A stretch of DNA of 64,000 bases from Tenebrio molitor. Lineage: Eukaryota; Arthropoda; Insecta; Coleoptera; Tenebrionidae. Each line of letters starts with the position of its first letter. Position 1 is the first letter of the stretch. Made by a program: the position numbers and the translations under genes. Positions 21,885 to 32,291 of this stretch are shown in pieces. The stretch is from positions 12,710,001-12,774,000 of the forward strand of contig NC_091049.1 in the NCBI RefSeq assembly GCF_963966145.1, in the 5' to 3' direction. Under the pieces are notes generated by a model. That model was given only the letters and a program-made list of their open reading frames with translations. It was not told the DNA's origin and searched no databases.

Positions 21885-21910
21885 TTAACTGACCAAATTT
21901 GGTCAGTTAA
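21885..21910. repeat. 26-bp perfect palindrome near the Harbinger right end
   Basis: The half-site TTAACTGACCAAA is followed by its exact inverse. It lies between the nuclease gene and the MITE. TCAGTTA-like words also occur near both termini of the element, so it may be a subterminal binding site for the Myb-like partner (inference). Confidence 0.85.
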
Positions 21911-22009
21911 TTTAATAGACGATTTATTGAACGAATAGTGCTAATTGTGGTTGGTGAAACGACATCTGTCACATTTATTCACAGAATAGCGCTAACGGTT
22001 TGTTAAATT

Positions 22010-22427
22010 CACGGCCTCCTAGATTCATAAGAGACTCGTCTCTTATCCGGCCTGCCGCATTCGTAGTTCTAAGCATTATTTTTGTTTTATAGGGTGCGCC
22101 ACAATACGGGGCTTATGTGTTGTACTGGTTGCCTGCCTTGCAGGAAATTATTGTTTTATAGACGTGTTTTCAACATTTTTCAACAGTTTTACGCACACAT
22201 ACATCTGACTTTTTTTCAAAATCTCAAATCAAAAAGATTTTTTATGAACGGTAAATTTAATTTCAACAATTTTCTTTTTTATATATTTTTTTTATTTGTC
22301 TGAGTGCAAGTTACAAAAATTTACAATGACAGGAAGTTCTAATTTTTAAATAAGTGTCTCACTCACATTTTACCATGAACAGGACAATGAATTAGAGACG
22401 AGTCTCTTATAAATCAAGGAGGCCGTG
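22010..22427. mobile_element. MITE with 8-bp target duplication inside Harbinger
   Basis: The inverted ends CACGGCCTCCTAGATTCATA and, at the right, inverse CACGGCCTCCTTGATTTATA both run into AAGAGACTCGTCTCT, about 34 bp in all. The flanks gttaaatt (22002-22009, 22428-22435) form a perfect 8-bp duplication. The 8-bp target fits hAT or P superfamilies, and the CA terminus is compatible with either. It has no coding capacity. Confidence 0.9.
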
Positions 22428-23121
22428 GTTAAATTATTTAACTGACGTTGGTGAAACCGGCCCTTAGAGCATAATTTCATAGCAAAAATGTTACTGCTTA
22501 AAGGATATATTTCAAATTTTACGTGCGCTAGGTATTACGTTCTCTACGTAGAATTTAATGAGTTTTATGTCAACCAATCTCTCGGTGGACAAACTTTATT
22601 AATAGTTGCGGGCTATACGATGACAACTTTTATTAAATTTATTCTTAACCTAAATTTTTTGACAGTGCAATAATGTGCTAAATTTGACAATAAAATACAG
22701 TCGACCAGATATTTTGAGTAGAATGATAATATTTTTGGAAACCAAGCAACGCGCTCATTCATTCTGTTCTCCCCTAGTTTTTCCGAGCTTGACTAACGGG
22801 ATTGGTGGATTTGATATGCTTCTAAGTCGATTAAAAAAGCAGATAAGAAAAAAGAATCAGTCTTTCCAGTAATGTTATTGCTGTCGGCACAAGTCAGTTT
22901 CCTCTGGGGCGTGAGTTGTGCCACACCCTGTATATTAACAACATTGAGTCGAATATTGTTAAAGATAGTTGTTCGTTAAATCAAAGAACAAAACTGGTGG
23001 TATCTCTTCCAATTGTTTCAGATACTATCACATTCTGTTAAAAATATTATACTTGAGGAGCAGCACGGATTTTTTAAAAGTCGATCTCCGGCTACTAATT
23101 TATTAATCTTCACCGATTATA

Positions 23122-23384
23122 CCGAGTGACTATAAATGATTGAAAATTATTTTGTTATGTTGGTAACACATTTGAAATCTTTAGTTGGCAACATCGTTGG
23201 CATGACACACGCAATTTTTAAAATTGAAACAAACGTCAAAAAAATCTAAATCGACAATGTACTTCGTGACTTAACCTAACCTAAATAGGAATGATTGACA
23301 GATGATGCACGAGAAGACTTGCACTACCAACTGCATCAGTGTTGCCAATCCACTATTTTCCTTCAATCATTTATAGTAACTCGG
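23122..23384. mobile_element. MITE, TA target, 263 bp
   Basis: The inverted ends CCGAGTGACTATAAATGATT and CCGAGTTACTATAAATGATT are flanked by TA (23120-23121, 23385-23386). The element interrupts the LINE RT between FTDY and SNNMENG. Confidence 0.88.
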
Positions 23385-23427
23385 TATTTCTAATAATATG
23401 GAAAATGGACATGATACTGATTGTATA

Positions 23428-24887
23428 CAGGCTGATTCACGTAGCCCATTCATTAGAAACTTTTTGATTTCCCAAAATCATATTACTATGAAAATTAGTA
23501 GTTGACTATAATCGACTACTCCAAGTTCAAGTGAAATATTTTCAAAATGGCGGCACTTCCGGAAATACCGGAAATCGATGCCATCTTTGTTTTTTTAAAT
23601 AGAGAGGCCCCATTTTGACTTCACATTTCGATTCTACGTTAACTTTTGAGTTTAATACGTCTTTTTGTCAATACTTATCGTTTTTGACCTGTCATCTTTT
23701 TTGCAAAAAAGTGAGGTTGCAGGGCTTCATTAAAAAATTTATAATTCTTGAACCATCAGAAATAAATAATTGATTTTTACTTTACTGACTTGCCAAAGAT
23801 TTGGCCGCTTTTTTGCGCTATCAGCGACATTTTTTTATGTTTCATACGCCTACTGCAATTTTTTAAAATTGATAATCAAAAAATGTCGAAAACCTCATTT
23901 TTTTAAATGGCAACTACCGTTTCTGATACTGGATATAAATGTAAAATTAAATTTTAAGGCCACTTTTATTAACATTATGTATGCCTATTTGCAGCCGTTT
24001 AGGCGTAATTTCCATTTTTTTAATAAAATATTCTTTTTAATAAGCAATTGTTTTGTTTGAATTTGTATTCAAGAATAGCATTCCAATAAATATTTGATAA
24101 CAACAAAACAATAAAAAATAAGCAAATTAACAAAAAAATATTTTAATGCAAATGATTTCATTGAAAATATTTTTTTGTTAATCTGCTTATTTTTTATTAT
24201 TTCGTTGTTAACTACTGTTTATTGCATGTGATTTTTGAATAAAAATTCAAATAAAACAATTGTTTGATAAAAAAACAATATTTTGCACAAAAAATCAAAA
24301 TTACGCCAAAACGGCTGGGAATAGGCATACGCAATGTTAATAAAAGTAGGCTTAGAATTAAATTTTACATTTATATCTAGTGGCACAAATGGTGGTTGCC
24401 ATTTAAAAAAATGAAGTTTTTGACATTTTTTGATTAGCAATTTTGAACAATTTCAGTGGGCGAATAAAATATAAAAAAATTTTCACTAATGGCCGAAAAG
24501 ATCGGCCAGGTCTTTAGGAATTCAACTAAAAAAAACAATTATTTATTTCCGATGGTTCAAGAGTTATACATTTGTTAATGAAGCCCTGCAACTTCGCTTT
24601 TTGCAAAAAAGATGACATAAGTCCAAAACAATGACAGAGAAGTGTTGAAAAAAAAACGTTCCAAACTCAAAATTTAACGTAGAATCGAAATGTGAAGTCA
24701 AAATTAGGCCTTTCCATTTAAAAAATAAAAATGGCGTATATTTCCGGTATTTCCGAAAGTGCCACCATTTTGAAAATATTTCATTTGAACTTGGAGTAGT
24801 CGATTATAGTCAACTATTAATTTTCATATTAATATGATTTGGGGAAATCAGAAAATTTCTAATGAACGGGCTACGTGAATCAGCCTG
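23428..24887. mobile_element. Large fold-back element, 1,460 bp, arms of about 650 bp
   Basis: The ends CAGGCTGATTCACGTAGCCC are identical and inverted, with TA (or TATA) on both sides. Similarity continues inward for the whole length. Examples are TCGACTACTCCAAGTTCAA, TTTCGATTCTACGTTAA and TTTTTTGCAAAAAAG, each with its inverse at the mirrored position. The centre lies near 24147. The arms are diverged and each encodes a mirrored 70-90-residue frame (CRKPHFFKWQLPFLILDINV and CQKLHFFKWQPPFVPLDINV). Those frames are probably a by-product of symmetry, not a gene. It looks like an inverted-duplication derivative of a TA-targeting DNA transposon. Confidence 0.93.
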
Positions 24888-24895
24888 TATATAAA

Positions 24896-25074
24896 GAGCG
24901 ATCAAATTAATTTGTAATCGAGTTATCCATGAATCCGAAATCGTATGTCGTTACTTGAACTCCATGCTACAATAATCACAGAGCGAAACACAGGTTAGAT
25001 CTGGACATATCAATGACAAAGACATACGGATTCAAATCCATGGATGACTCAATTACAAATTAATTTGATCGCTC
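24896..25074. mobile_element. MITE / palindrome, 179 bp
   Basis: GAGCGATCAAATTAATTTGT at the left and its exact inverse at the right extend for about 50 bp with few mismatches. It stands 8 bp from the end of the large fold-back. The exact target duplication is ambiguous in the TATA-rich flanks. Confidence 0.85.
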
Positions 25075-25296
25075 GATATATATATGACCAAAGCTTTTGA
25101 TCGTATTGATATTCATGTGTTGCTTAAAAAACTAGATACACTCGGTATTGGTGATCCTCTTTTCTCGTGGCTCCGATCATTTTTGTACAGCACGTAATTT
25201 TAGAAGGAATTAAATCTAGACGTGTGCATGTAAGTTCAGGTGTTCCCCAAGGATCGCATCTTGGGCCAGTCCTATTTTACTTGTATATTAATGATA

Positions 25297-25820
25297 CACT
25301 GCCCCAAAAAAGTCAAGGATATTCTCGATATGTGAATGATAACACTCGTCTGCACAGGATACGATTGGTTTTGGAAACCTTAGACTTGCAGGAAATTCAA
25401 CATTTTCAGCTACCTGCACGATCTCCGGACTTCAACCCCATTGAATTTGCCTGCGACCTTGGAAACACTCTCGCAGACTATTTGCCTTATCCAGAGAATA
25501 TTCGGGAATTGAGTGACTTGTTCCCTATTTTGTAGCAACAGATCCCCCAGGAAGATATTGACAACTGAATTCATCGTATTAGAGAAGTTATACCGGTACG
25601 AGGACGAAATACCGATTATTTGAAATTAAAACAAAAATTATTTAATTTAATTTATTTTTAATTTTATTTAATTTCAAAGGTTTTAATTTTTTTTTAGTTC
25701 CAATCTGTATTGATTTGGCTGAAAATGAATGGAATTACACATGTGTATCGATTATGATCCCTGTTCTTCCTTTCTTGTTCACAAACAGCAAAATCCTTAA
25801 CTTACTTTTTTGGGGCAGTG
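25297..25820 (+). mobile_element. Tc1-like element, deletion derivative, 524 bp
   Basis: The perfect ends CACTGCCCCAAAAAAGT and their inverse are flanked by TA (25295-25296, 25821-25822). The element interrupts the LINE RT directly after YIND. It keeps only the C-terminal part of the transposase. Confidence 0.9.
25334..25625 (+). pseudogene. Tc1 transposase C-terminal part
   Basis: It reads DNTRLHRIRLVLETLDLQEI (second catalytic D in the DNARPH-type motif), LPARSPDFNPIEFACDLGNT (third catalytic E in NPIE), PENIRELSDLFPIL, then, past a stop at 25533-25535, IPQEDIDNSIHRIREVIPVR and GRNTDY. The first catalytic D and the DNA-binding domain are deleted, so it cannot act. Confidence 0.85.
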
Positions 25821-26744
25821 TATTATAATAGTTATTTACATAATTAGTGGGATAAAAGCAATATTACAGGACTCGAGTGTGAAGATTGCAGATGACGAGG
25901 GCGTTAGCCCGAGTTTATCTGTAACACACGAGTTTCCTGTAATATGCTTTAGCCCACGTGTTATGTACAACATTTTATCTACGGCTGCGAATTATTAATT
26001 AAAAAAATCAATTTTTGGCAAAAACGTCAAATTTGACATTTACAAAAATATATTTTGATAATTGTTAAATGTCAGTTTCAATCGTTTTAATTCAAAATCA
26101 AAGCAACAAGATTCAAACAATTTGCTCAATACCAGGACAACCAGCTAATTCTGTTTGTAAACAACGCGTTGTTTTAAATTTTTCATAATTGAGAACCGGG
26201 TCGTTTACGTCTTATCGCGGCTCTCGGAAGTGAAGTGGCTTCGAAAAATGCACATTGGGGTTACCCCGACGTCAAGTGAGAAAAGTACCAGAACCTGGAA
26301 TGGAAACGTGTGTGATCCTGTTTCGAGGACGACCTGGAGTGCAAGAGACGAGCGTCTCTGGAGGTGTCACTGCAGTTTGCGTCGTTTTTCCAGTATCACG
26401 TGTATTACAAAGTGGTCTCTTGTGCGAGTAACCCAAAAGAGAGTAGTAGATGATATCATTAAAAGTGGAAGTGAGTCTTTTTGTGCCAAGCCCAGAGATT
26501 GAAGACCGAAACGAAGTCGATGCCGGCTACTGGGCGAACAAAATGCAAGGACTGTGTTATGTATTTACAATAAGTACCTAGCTGTTCTTTTGTGTTGTTG
26601 TATTTCAATAAATTTTGTCTGTTTGCTTCTAAATAAAAATGCGTTACGTAATGAAAGCAGTGCGGTAATGAACTACATTACGCAACTCAAATGACTGTAA
26701 ATGAGTGTGGTAATAACGACTTATCCAAGCAGCCGTAGATAAAT
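25821..26744. other. Insert of unclear nature within the LINE RT
   Basis: This is the last gap of the split RT. It contains the palindrome at 25848-25962, and then about 750 bp with an open but unrecognised frame (26230-26502) and an AATAAA (about 26609). No terminal repeats were found for the whole block. Confidence 0.4.
25848..25962. repeat. Short fold-back element
   Basis: GGGATAAAAGCAATATTACA at the left pairs with TGTAATATGCTTTAGCCC at the right. The centre is a perfect GGGCGTTAGCCC-type hairpin beside CGAG. Arms are about 55 bp. Confidence 0.8.
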
Positions 26745-27228
26745 GTAATTAATCATAGTAAAATGTTATTATTCGCTGATGATTTAATTTGTTTTAGAAG
26801 AATAGTTAATACCTCTTATTGTTTCCTGCTTCAAGCTGACTTGGATGCTGTACAAATGAGGTGCAATATTCGGTGCGATTCTAATTCAACATGTTTATCC
26901 CTTAGTAATACCAGAAATGGTTATGTAATAGTATATTATGTTATGACTATGAGGAGTAAACATGAAGTTTTATGTGCTGCGGCTGGTAGATTGGCTGCCG
27001 AACGCAGTAAGGCAGACAAACCAGCCAAAGCACATAAAACCATTTTTGCTCCGAATAACATAAATTATTTTTTTGTTCGACACTGTCAGAATTTGAGAAT
27101 TTTCTCCTATGTGAACGGATTTTGATAAATTTGACAACTTGTCAAATCGAAACGTCAAGCTAATTTTAAAGATTTTTAGCGATTTGGAGCCTTTAAGGGG
27201 CTCGTCAAACAAAAAAACGTTGTATTCA

Positions 27229-27350
27229 ACTCGTTCTTGTGTAATTTGGGCTTTTTTTGGCATTCGTGGGCCTTTAAAACTCTCGTTCCACTCGAGTTTT
27301 AAACTGGTCCACTCATGCCAAAAAAAGCCAAAATTACACACGAACTCGTT
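27229..27350. repeat. Short fold-back element
   Basis: AACTCGTTCTTGTGTAATTT and GGGCTTTTTTTGGCATTCGT at the left are mirrored by ATGCCAAAAAAAGCC and AATTACACACGAACTCGTT at the right. The centre holds CTCGTTCCACTCGAG. Confidence 0.85.
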
Positions 27351-27648
27351 AAATAAATAACTATTTTTCACTACTAGTCTTAGAAGGCGTCATTATAGAC
27401 ATCGACCCCAGAAGTAGAATTTCTCTCCCTAGGTTAATAATTTTTTATTATTAACCAGTAGTCAATAATGAACAGCCGTCATCTAGCAACGAAAGATTTT
27501 CTTTGATTTTATTGGTTAACGTAGACAGACGATTTTCAATTTTCATAGCAACCGTTGAAAAATGAGAACTCGGATCGTCGCATCGGACAAACAAATTTAA
27601 TTAATAATTATTATTAGAAAGGGTTTTAACGGATCTAGTAGTGAAAAA

Positions 27649-27758
27649 AATAATATATACACCACGCTAGAGAAGACAATTTTAAGCCTCGCTTCTTTAT
27701 TCAATCAACTACCTCGGCTTAAAAAAATGTCTTCTCTACCTTGGCGTATAATTACTAT
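27649..27758. repeat. Short fold-back element
   Basis: CGCTAGAGAAGACAATTTTA at the left pairs with AAAAAATGTCTTCTCTACCT at the right, with further pairing outward (ATATATAC against GTATAATTA). The loop is about 30 bp. Confidence 0.85.
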
Positions 27759-27893
27759 TATCTTCATACGTAGTAAAACCATAAAACGAACACCATTAGA
27801 AGGCAATTTTAGTAATTTAAATTATTAATAAGTATTGTGTAATTATTCATGATAAATCATAATACCTAATACAATTTGTCACAATATAGCTAT

Positions 27894-28013
27894 TAAGACA
27901 ACAAGGGTTTTATAGACGATTTAAAAATCGAGGTCGTAGTTTAAATCAGAGCGACCTCAGGGAGCGAGAATTTAATAGGCCGAGATTTTTAAACTATAAA
28001 ACACGCGTTGTCT
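27894..28013. repeat. Short fold-back element
   Basis: AAGACAACAAGGGTTTTATA and GATTTAAAAATCGAGG at the left are mirrored by CCGAGATTTTTAAACTATAA and AACACGCGTTGTCT at the right. The centre contains GAGCGACCTCAGGGAGCGAG. Confidence 0.85.
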
Positions 28014-28162
28014 TCAAGATTTTTTCTAACACTAACATTTTATCAGAAATTTTAATAAATTCAGAAATTATTCGAGGCGCGTCACAATATACAAAATCCG
28101 AAGGTTGCTGTGGGGTACTATGGTAATAATATCAACAAATTTGGAAAAAAACAATCTTCATC

Positions 28163-28338
28163 GTTGAAATGTGCCAAAACGTTCCAGAAGAAATAAGAAA
28201 AAAGGGGCAATTTGTTACCAGTGAAGTCTAAAAGTGCATACGAAAAGGTGTATGTTTCGTTTCAAGGCCGGAACAATAAAAAAAGCATCACGGAGGTAAC
28301 GGAAGATGTCATTTTGCCTTTTCTTGATATGAGGTAGG
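28163..28338 (+). pseudogene. Possible tyrosine-recombinase (Crypton-like) N-terminal fragment
   Basis: One frame gives MCQNVPEEIRKKGQ. After a frame change the next gives LLPVKSKSAYEKVYVSFQGR, then NNKKSITEVTEDVILPFLDM. This resembles the N-terminal SAM-like (core-binding) domain found in insect Crypton-like and related integrase proteins. It ends at a GTAGGT that could be a splice donor. No catalytic domain is present. The assignment rests on pattern memory only. Confidence 0.35.
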
Positions 28339-28582
28339 TAACTTCATTAAAAGTTAATTTACATTACGGCAAGAATCATTTGAAGAAAATGTAAAGATTG
28401 CCAGTTTTCGATGGCCGGCCACTTGCATTGGATGAAACAGCAGAAGTTAAAGAAGAAGATGTTAGGAACAAGAGCACGAAGCTAATGTGGCAGTTCCAAT
28501 TCAATAATTGTACTTTTCACTTTTGTGATAATTACTGTAAAAATGATGAATAAAATGTTACATGAATAATATGTGTGAGCGT

Positions 28583-28812
28583 ATTTTATGACTCTATAAG
28601 ATACGTTGCTATTGACGACGTGTCTTATAGAGAAAAGCGTATTTTATGGGAAAGATAAGGTGTGATCTCAAATGCACCATAGAAACAGTATAAGATATTA
28701 GTGTTAGAAAAAATATTAATAAATGATTTCGCTGAACTCTTCGATTTTTGTAGTTTATGTGATTTGGCACATAAAATAGTCAATTTTGCTATTTTATGTG
28801 TTTGATCACATA
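28583..28812. repeat. Two further short palindromes
   Basis: 28583-28654 pairs CTCTATAAGATACGT with ACGTGTCTTATAGAG within mirrored GCGTATTTTATG words. 28750-28812 has repeated ATTTTATGTG and CACATAAAAT in mirrored order. Both resemble the other small fold-backs of the cluster. Confidence 0.75.
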
Positions 28813-29272
28813 AAATGACACTTTTACCTTGTCATTTGAGTGACACAATTTGTCACTTTTATGACGTTTGAAGATAAACATTTTCTGGTTATACAGGGTC
28901 GCTACAAAGTATGGCAACAGTCTCGTGAATAGTTTCTCGGAAATCCTTGAGATTTAGAATGGAGTTAAGAGCATTTGAGTTCTATTCTTTGCAATTTTTT
29001 CAGTTTTATACCTTGTTTTCGAGATACAAGGCTAACTCGAATTTTTTTAAATAGCAACAGGGGTTAATTTTATGAGTTTTGAAAAGAGGTTTTTTTTCTG
29101 AATTCAACGATGTATCAGATGTAATAATAGTTTACATAAGAATAGTCAAAAACATTTCTTTAAATTTAATTCTAAAATAAATAAACATAGTTACTTTTTT
29201 TTATTATTTTTTTCTATTATTAATTTTTCTCAAAGTGCGTGCAATCTAATCAGTCATTTATTTATTATAAAA

Positions 29273-29316
29273 ATGCCCCATTTAAGTGAAACCGAGCGGA
29301 TAGAAGTTCTAATGGT
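29273..29316 (+). pseudogene. Mariner transposase start codon region, split at codon 14
   Basis: MPHLSETERIEVLM is the start of a DUF4817-like helix-turn-helix. The continuation MTIGYGDRRQSCAEE is at 36714 on the same strand, after 7.4 kb of nested insertions. No catalytic domain survives on the right side, so this was already a deletion derivative. Confidence 0.7.
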
Positions 29317-32291
29317 AATTATTATTATTATTATTAAATCCCACCTCCACCCGGCGGCACGGCAATTTTGCCGGAGTACATACACTATTACGGATATTAC
29401 TATCAAGTAATAGTGCAGTGCTTATCAACATAATTACGGGCGTCTCGCCTCCGCATTTTGACTTTGTTGTGTATTATGTTCTGTGTCAATGTTAAGGAAC
29501 TTCCTCACGATGTGACATGAGTATAATAATATACCTTTTTGAATTTCAACTACCAATGTGTTATGTAAATCCAGAATTTTTAAATTTTTAAAAAGAGATT
29601 GCGGTACTGTTCCCGTTGCTGAAATTACAAGTGGTAAAATCGAAATTTTTTTTAAACACCAAAGATTTCTCATAGCAACGGAGAGCTCTAAATATTTATT
29701 AATTTTTGTGTTATATGTCTGTGTTATATTATGTGAATTTGGAACAGCTATATCTAAAAGATATGCTTGCTTTTGTTGTTTATTTAAAATTATAATGTCT
29801 GGTCTGTTATGCTTAATATGAATGTCAGTTAAAATTGTTCTATCAAAATATAACTTGTAACTGTCATTTTCCAAACAACTTTCTGGTGTATAACTATAAT
29901 GTGGTTGTGTATTCTTTAATAAATTGAATTTAACAGCTAAATTCATGTGTATAATTTTAGCGAATATATCGTGACGTTTTTTATATTCGCTTTGAGCCAA
30001 AACGGTGCAAGAAGAAATGATGTGTTCAATTGTTTCCCCTTCAGTTCCGCAAATCCTACATTTATCAATTATCGATTGTAAACCGCATATGTGTTTTTTA
30101 TAATTTTTTGTATTTATAACACGATCTTGTATTGCAAATATAAAACCCTCCGTCTCAGGGTGAATATTTGATTTCTTAAGCCATGCATGAGAGGCCTGAA
30201 TATTAACTTCTGGTTGTTCCAGTTCTTTAAAGTATCTCCCATGTAAAGACTTCTGTTTTATATTTGCTATTGTGTCAGGTATATTTGGCTTAACAATGTC
30301 TGAAATTAAATTATCACTTAAATTTAAAGGTGTGTAGCCTTTATCGGCTGAAACCAAAGCATTAAAAAAGGTGTTATCACGAGCTCTATTGAGGAAATAA
30401 TTTTTTAGTAAAGCAATTTGATTTTTTAGCAGTATTTCTAGATTTGAAAAACCCCTACCACCGTTTTCGCGTGGTAAATTAAATCTTTCAATAGCAGATT
30501 TAGGATGGTGTTTACTAAATTTGGTAAAAAGAACTCTAGTTTTAATGTTTATGTTCTGTAAATTAGTTTTGGACCATTTTATAACACCGAAAGAATAGGT
30601 CAGTAATGGAACAGCATATGTATTAACTGCTTTAATTAAATTATTACCGTTTAATTTTTATTTTAAAATAGATTTAATTCTTAAATAAAATTGCTTTTCT
30701 AAATTTTCTTTTATAATTGAGTGTTGAATATGATTTGATTGATTAATACCTAAATATTTATAAAATTCTCCTTTATTTAAATTTTTAATGATTTCTCCTT
30801 CTTGAGTTATATATTCTAAATGTTCGTAATGACCGCGACATATTGATTGCATTTTACACTTATCAATACCAAAACTCACCCCAATATCATTTGAGAAATT
30901 TTCAGTTATTTTTAGTAAAGATAAAATGTGATTCTTTTTTGATGCATAAAGTTTTATGTCATCCATATAAAAAAGGTGATTTAATTTGGATAGTGTGGTA
31001 TTATTAAGTCTAATATTGAAACCATATCCAGTGCTATTTAATAGATTTGTCAAAGGATTAATAGCTAGACAAAACCATAAAGGACTTAAAGAATCTCCTT
31101 GATAAATTCCCCGTTTAATTTGAATAGGCTCGGATTTTGATTTAGTATTGTTTATTGATAAATTTAAAGTAGTTCTCCAAAATGTCATAACATGAGATAA
31201 AAAGTTAATCAAATCCAAATTAATTTTATAAATTTTAAGAATTTTAATTAACCATGAATGTGGTACTGAATCATAGGCTTTTTTGTAGTCTATGAATGCG
31301 GTATAAATATTTCTATTATTTTTTCTAGCTTGTTCCATTATTACCGTATCTATTATGAGTTGTTCTTTACAACCAAAACACTCTTTAACACAACCTTTTT
31401 GTTCTTCATTAAGTATATTGAATTTTTGACAATGGTCGTAAATTATTACTTTAATACAAAATGTCATAATTTTATAAATTGTAGGTAGACATGTGATTGG
31501 CCTATATTTTGATGGATTTTTAGTATCGGAATCTTTTGGTTTCAGATATGTTATACCATGGGCCAAAAACTCTGGAAATGTGTTAGGTTCCCTAATAAAT
31601 CCGTTAAAGTGATCAAGTAAGCATTTATGAATACAAGTAAAGTTTTTTAACCAAAAGTTATGAATTTGGTCACCTCCAGGGGATTTCCAATTATGTGAAC
31701 TATTAATATTTTTAACTAAAATTTCAAGACTAATTTGAATATGATGTCGATTATTACTTTCTGGTATATCATTTTCTAAATGAGGAATCAATTCTGCCTG
31801 ATTATTAAATTGAACTTCATTTGACCATATGTTTGACCAGAATTCTTTAATTTCGTTTATATTTGGTGTACCATTATTAGTTTGAGTATTATTATCTGTT
31901 AAATTTTTGTAAAACAACTTCTCATTATTTCTAAATAGTTTGTTTTCAAATTTCCGTTGTTTATTATTTTTATATCTTTTGAGTCGTTTAGAATAAATAT
32001 TTAACTTCTGTAATAAAGTGTCTTTGATTTCTATTAATGTTTTATTATATTCATTATATTTTAAACAATGTATTTGGTTGTTATTTAAAATGGATTGAAT
32101 ACAATTATTTAGATGATTAGAATTTATACCCTTTAAATATTGAGTTATTCTACCTAAATCTCGTCTGATAATATTAATACGTTTATTTAGTCTTTGTTCC
32201 CATTTTGGTAATTCTTTCGCTTTTATATTATATGTCTGGCCAATTTCTTTTGATCCATTTAATCTGATAATTGTTAAAGCTCCACTATATA

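Larger units (their letters stand above)
19478..22463. mobile_element. PIF/Harbinger element, TTA target duplication
   Basis: The ends GGCCCGGTTTCATCAA and, at the right, inverse GGGCCGGTTTCACCAA are flanked by TTA on both sides (19475-19477 and 22464-22466). This is the hallmark 3-bp PIF/Harbinger target. It carries the expected two genes in divergent-end layout: a Myb/zeste-like protein on plus and a HARBI1-type nuclease on minus. A MITE (22010-22427) sits near its right end. A paralogous empty site at 48768-48955 confirms the boundaries. Confidence 0.95.
17788..22930 (+). mobile_element. DUF4817-family mariner split by a Harbinger element
   Basis: The left end CAGGGAATGGCAGGACTGAC and the right end, inverse CAGGGTGTGGCACAACTCAC, are both followed by GCCCCA. 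They pair as one set of terminal repeats, with TA at 17786-17787 and 22931-22932. Removing the 2,986-bp Harbinger and one TTA leaves about 2.15 kb. Sequences just inside the right end (GTCGGCACAAGTCAGTTTCC) match the same place in the complete relative at 34031-34056. A fragment at 48768-48955 shows the uninterrupted 3' region. Confidence 0.9.
22980..26960 (+). pseudogene. Jockey/BS-like LINE reverse transcriptase, cut into at least five pieces
   Basis: Piece 1 (22980-23121) reads SVKNIILEEQHGFFKSRSPA then TNLLIFTDY. Piece 2 (23385-23427) reads SNNMENGHDTDCIY. Piece 3 (25075-25296) reads MTKAFDRIDIHVLLKKLDTL, GIGDPLFSWLRSF, VSSGVPQGSHLGPVLFYLYI and ND. The last piece (about 26745-26960) reads KMLLFADDLICFRRIVNTSY then LLQADLDAVQ, which includes the catalytic FADD. 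The gaps are a MITE, a 1.46-kb fold-back, a second MITE, a Tc1 element and about 0.9 kb with a palindrome. When the inserts are ignored the order of RT motifs is correct. Confidence 0.88.

Noticed and set aside
25167..25535. One 122-residue protein
   Set aside because: It is a chimera: RT up to YIND (25296), then Tc1 terminal repeat and transposase.
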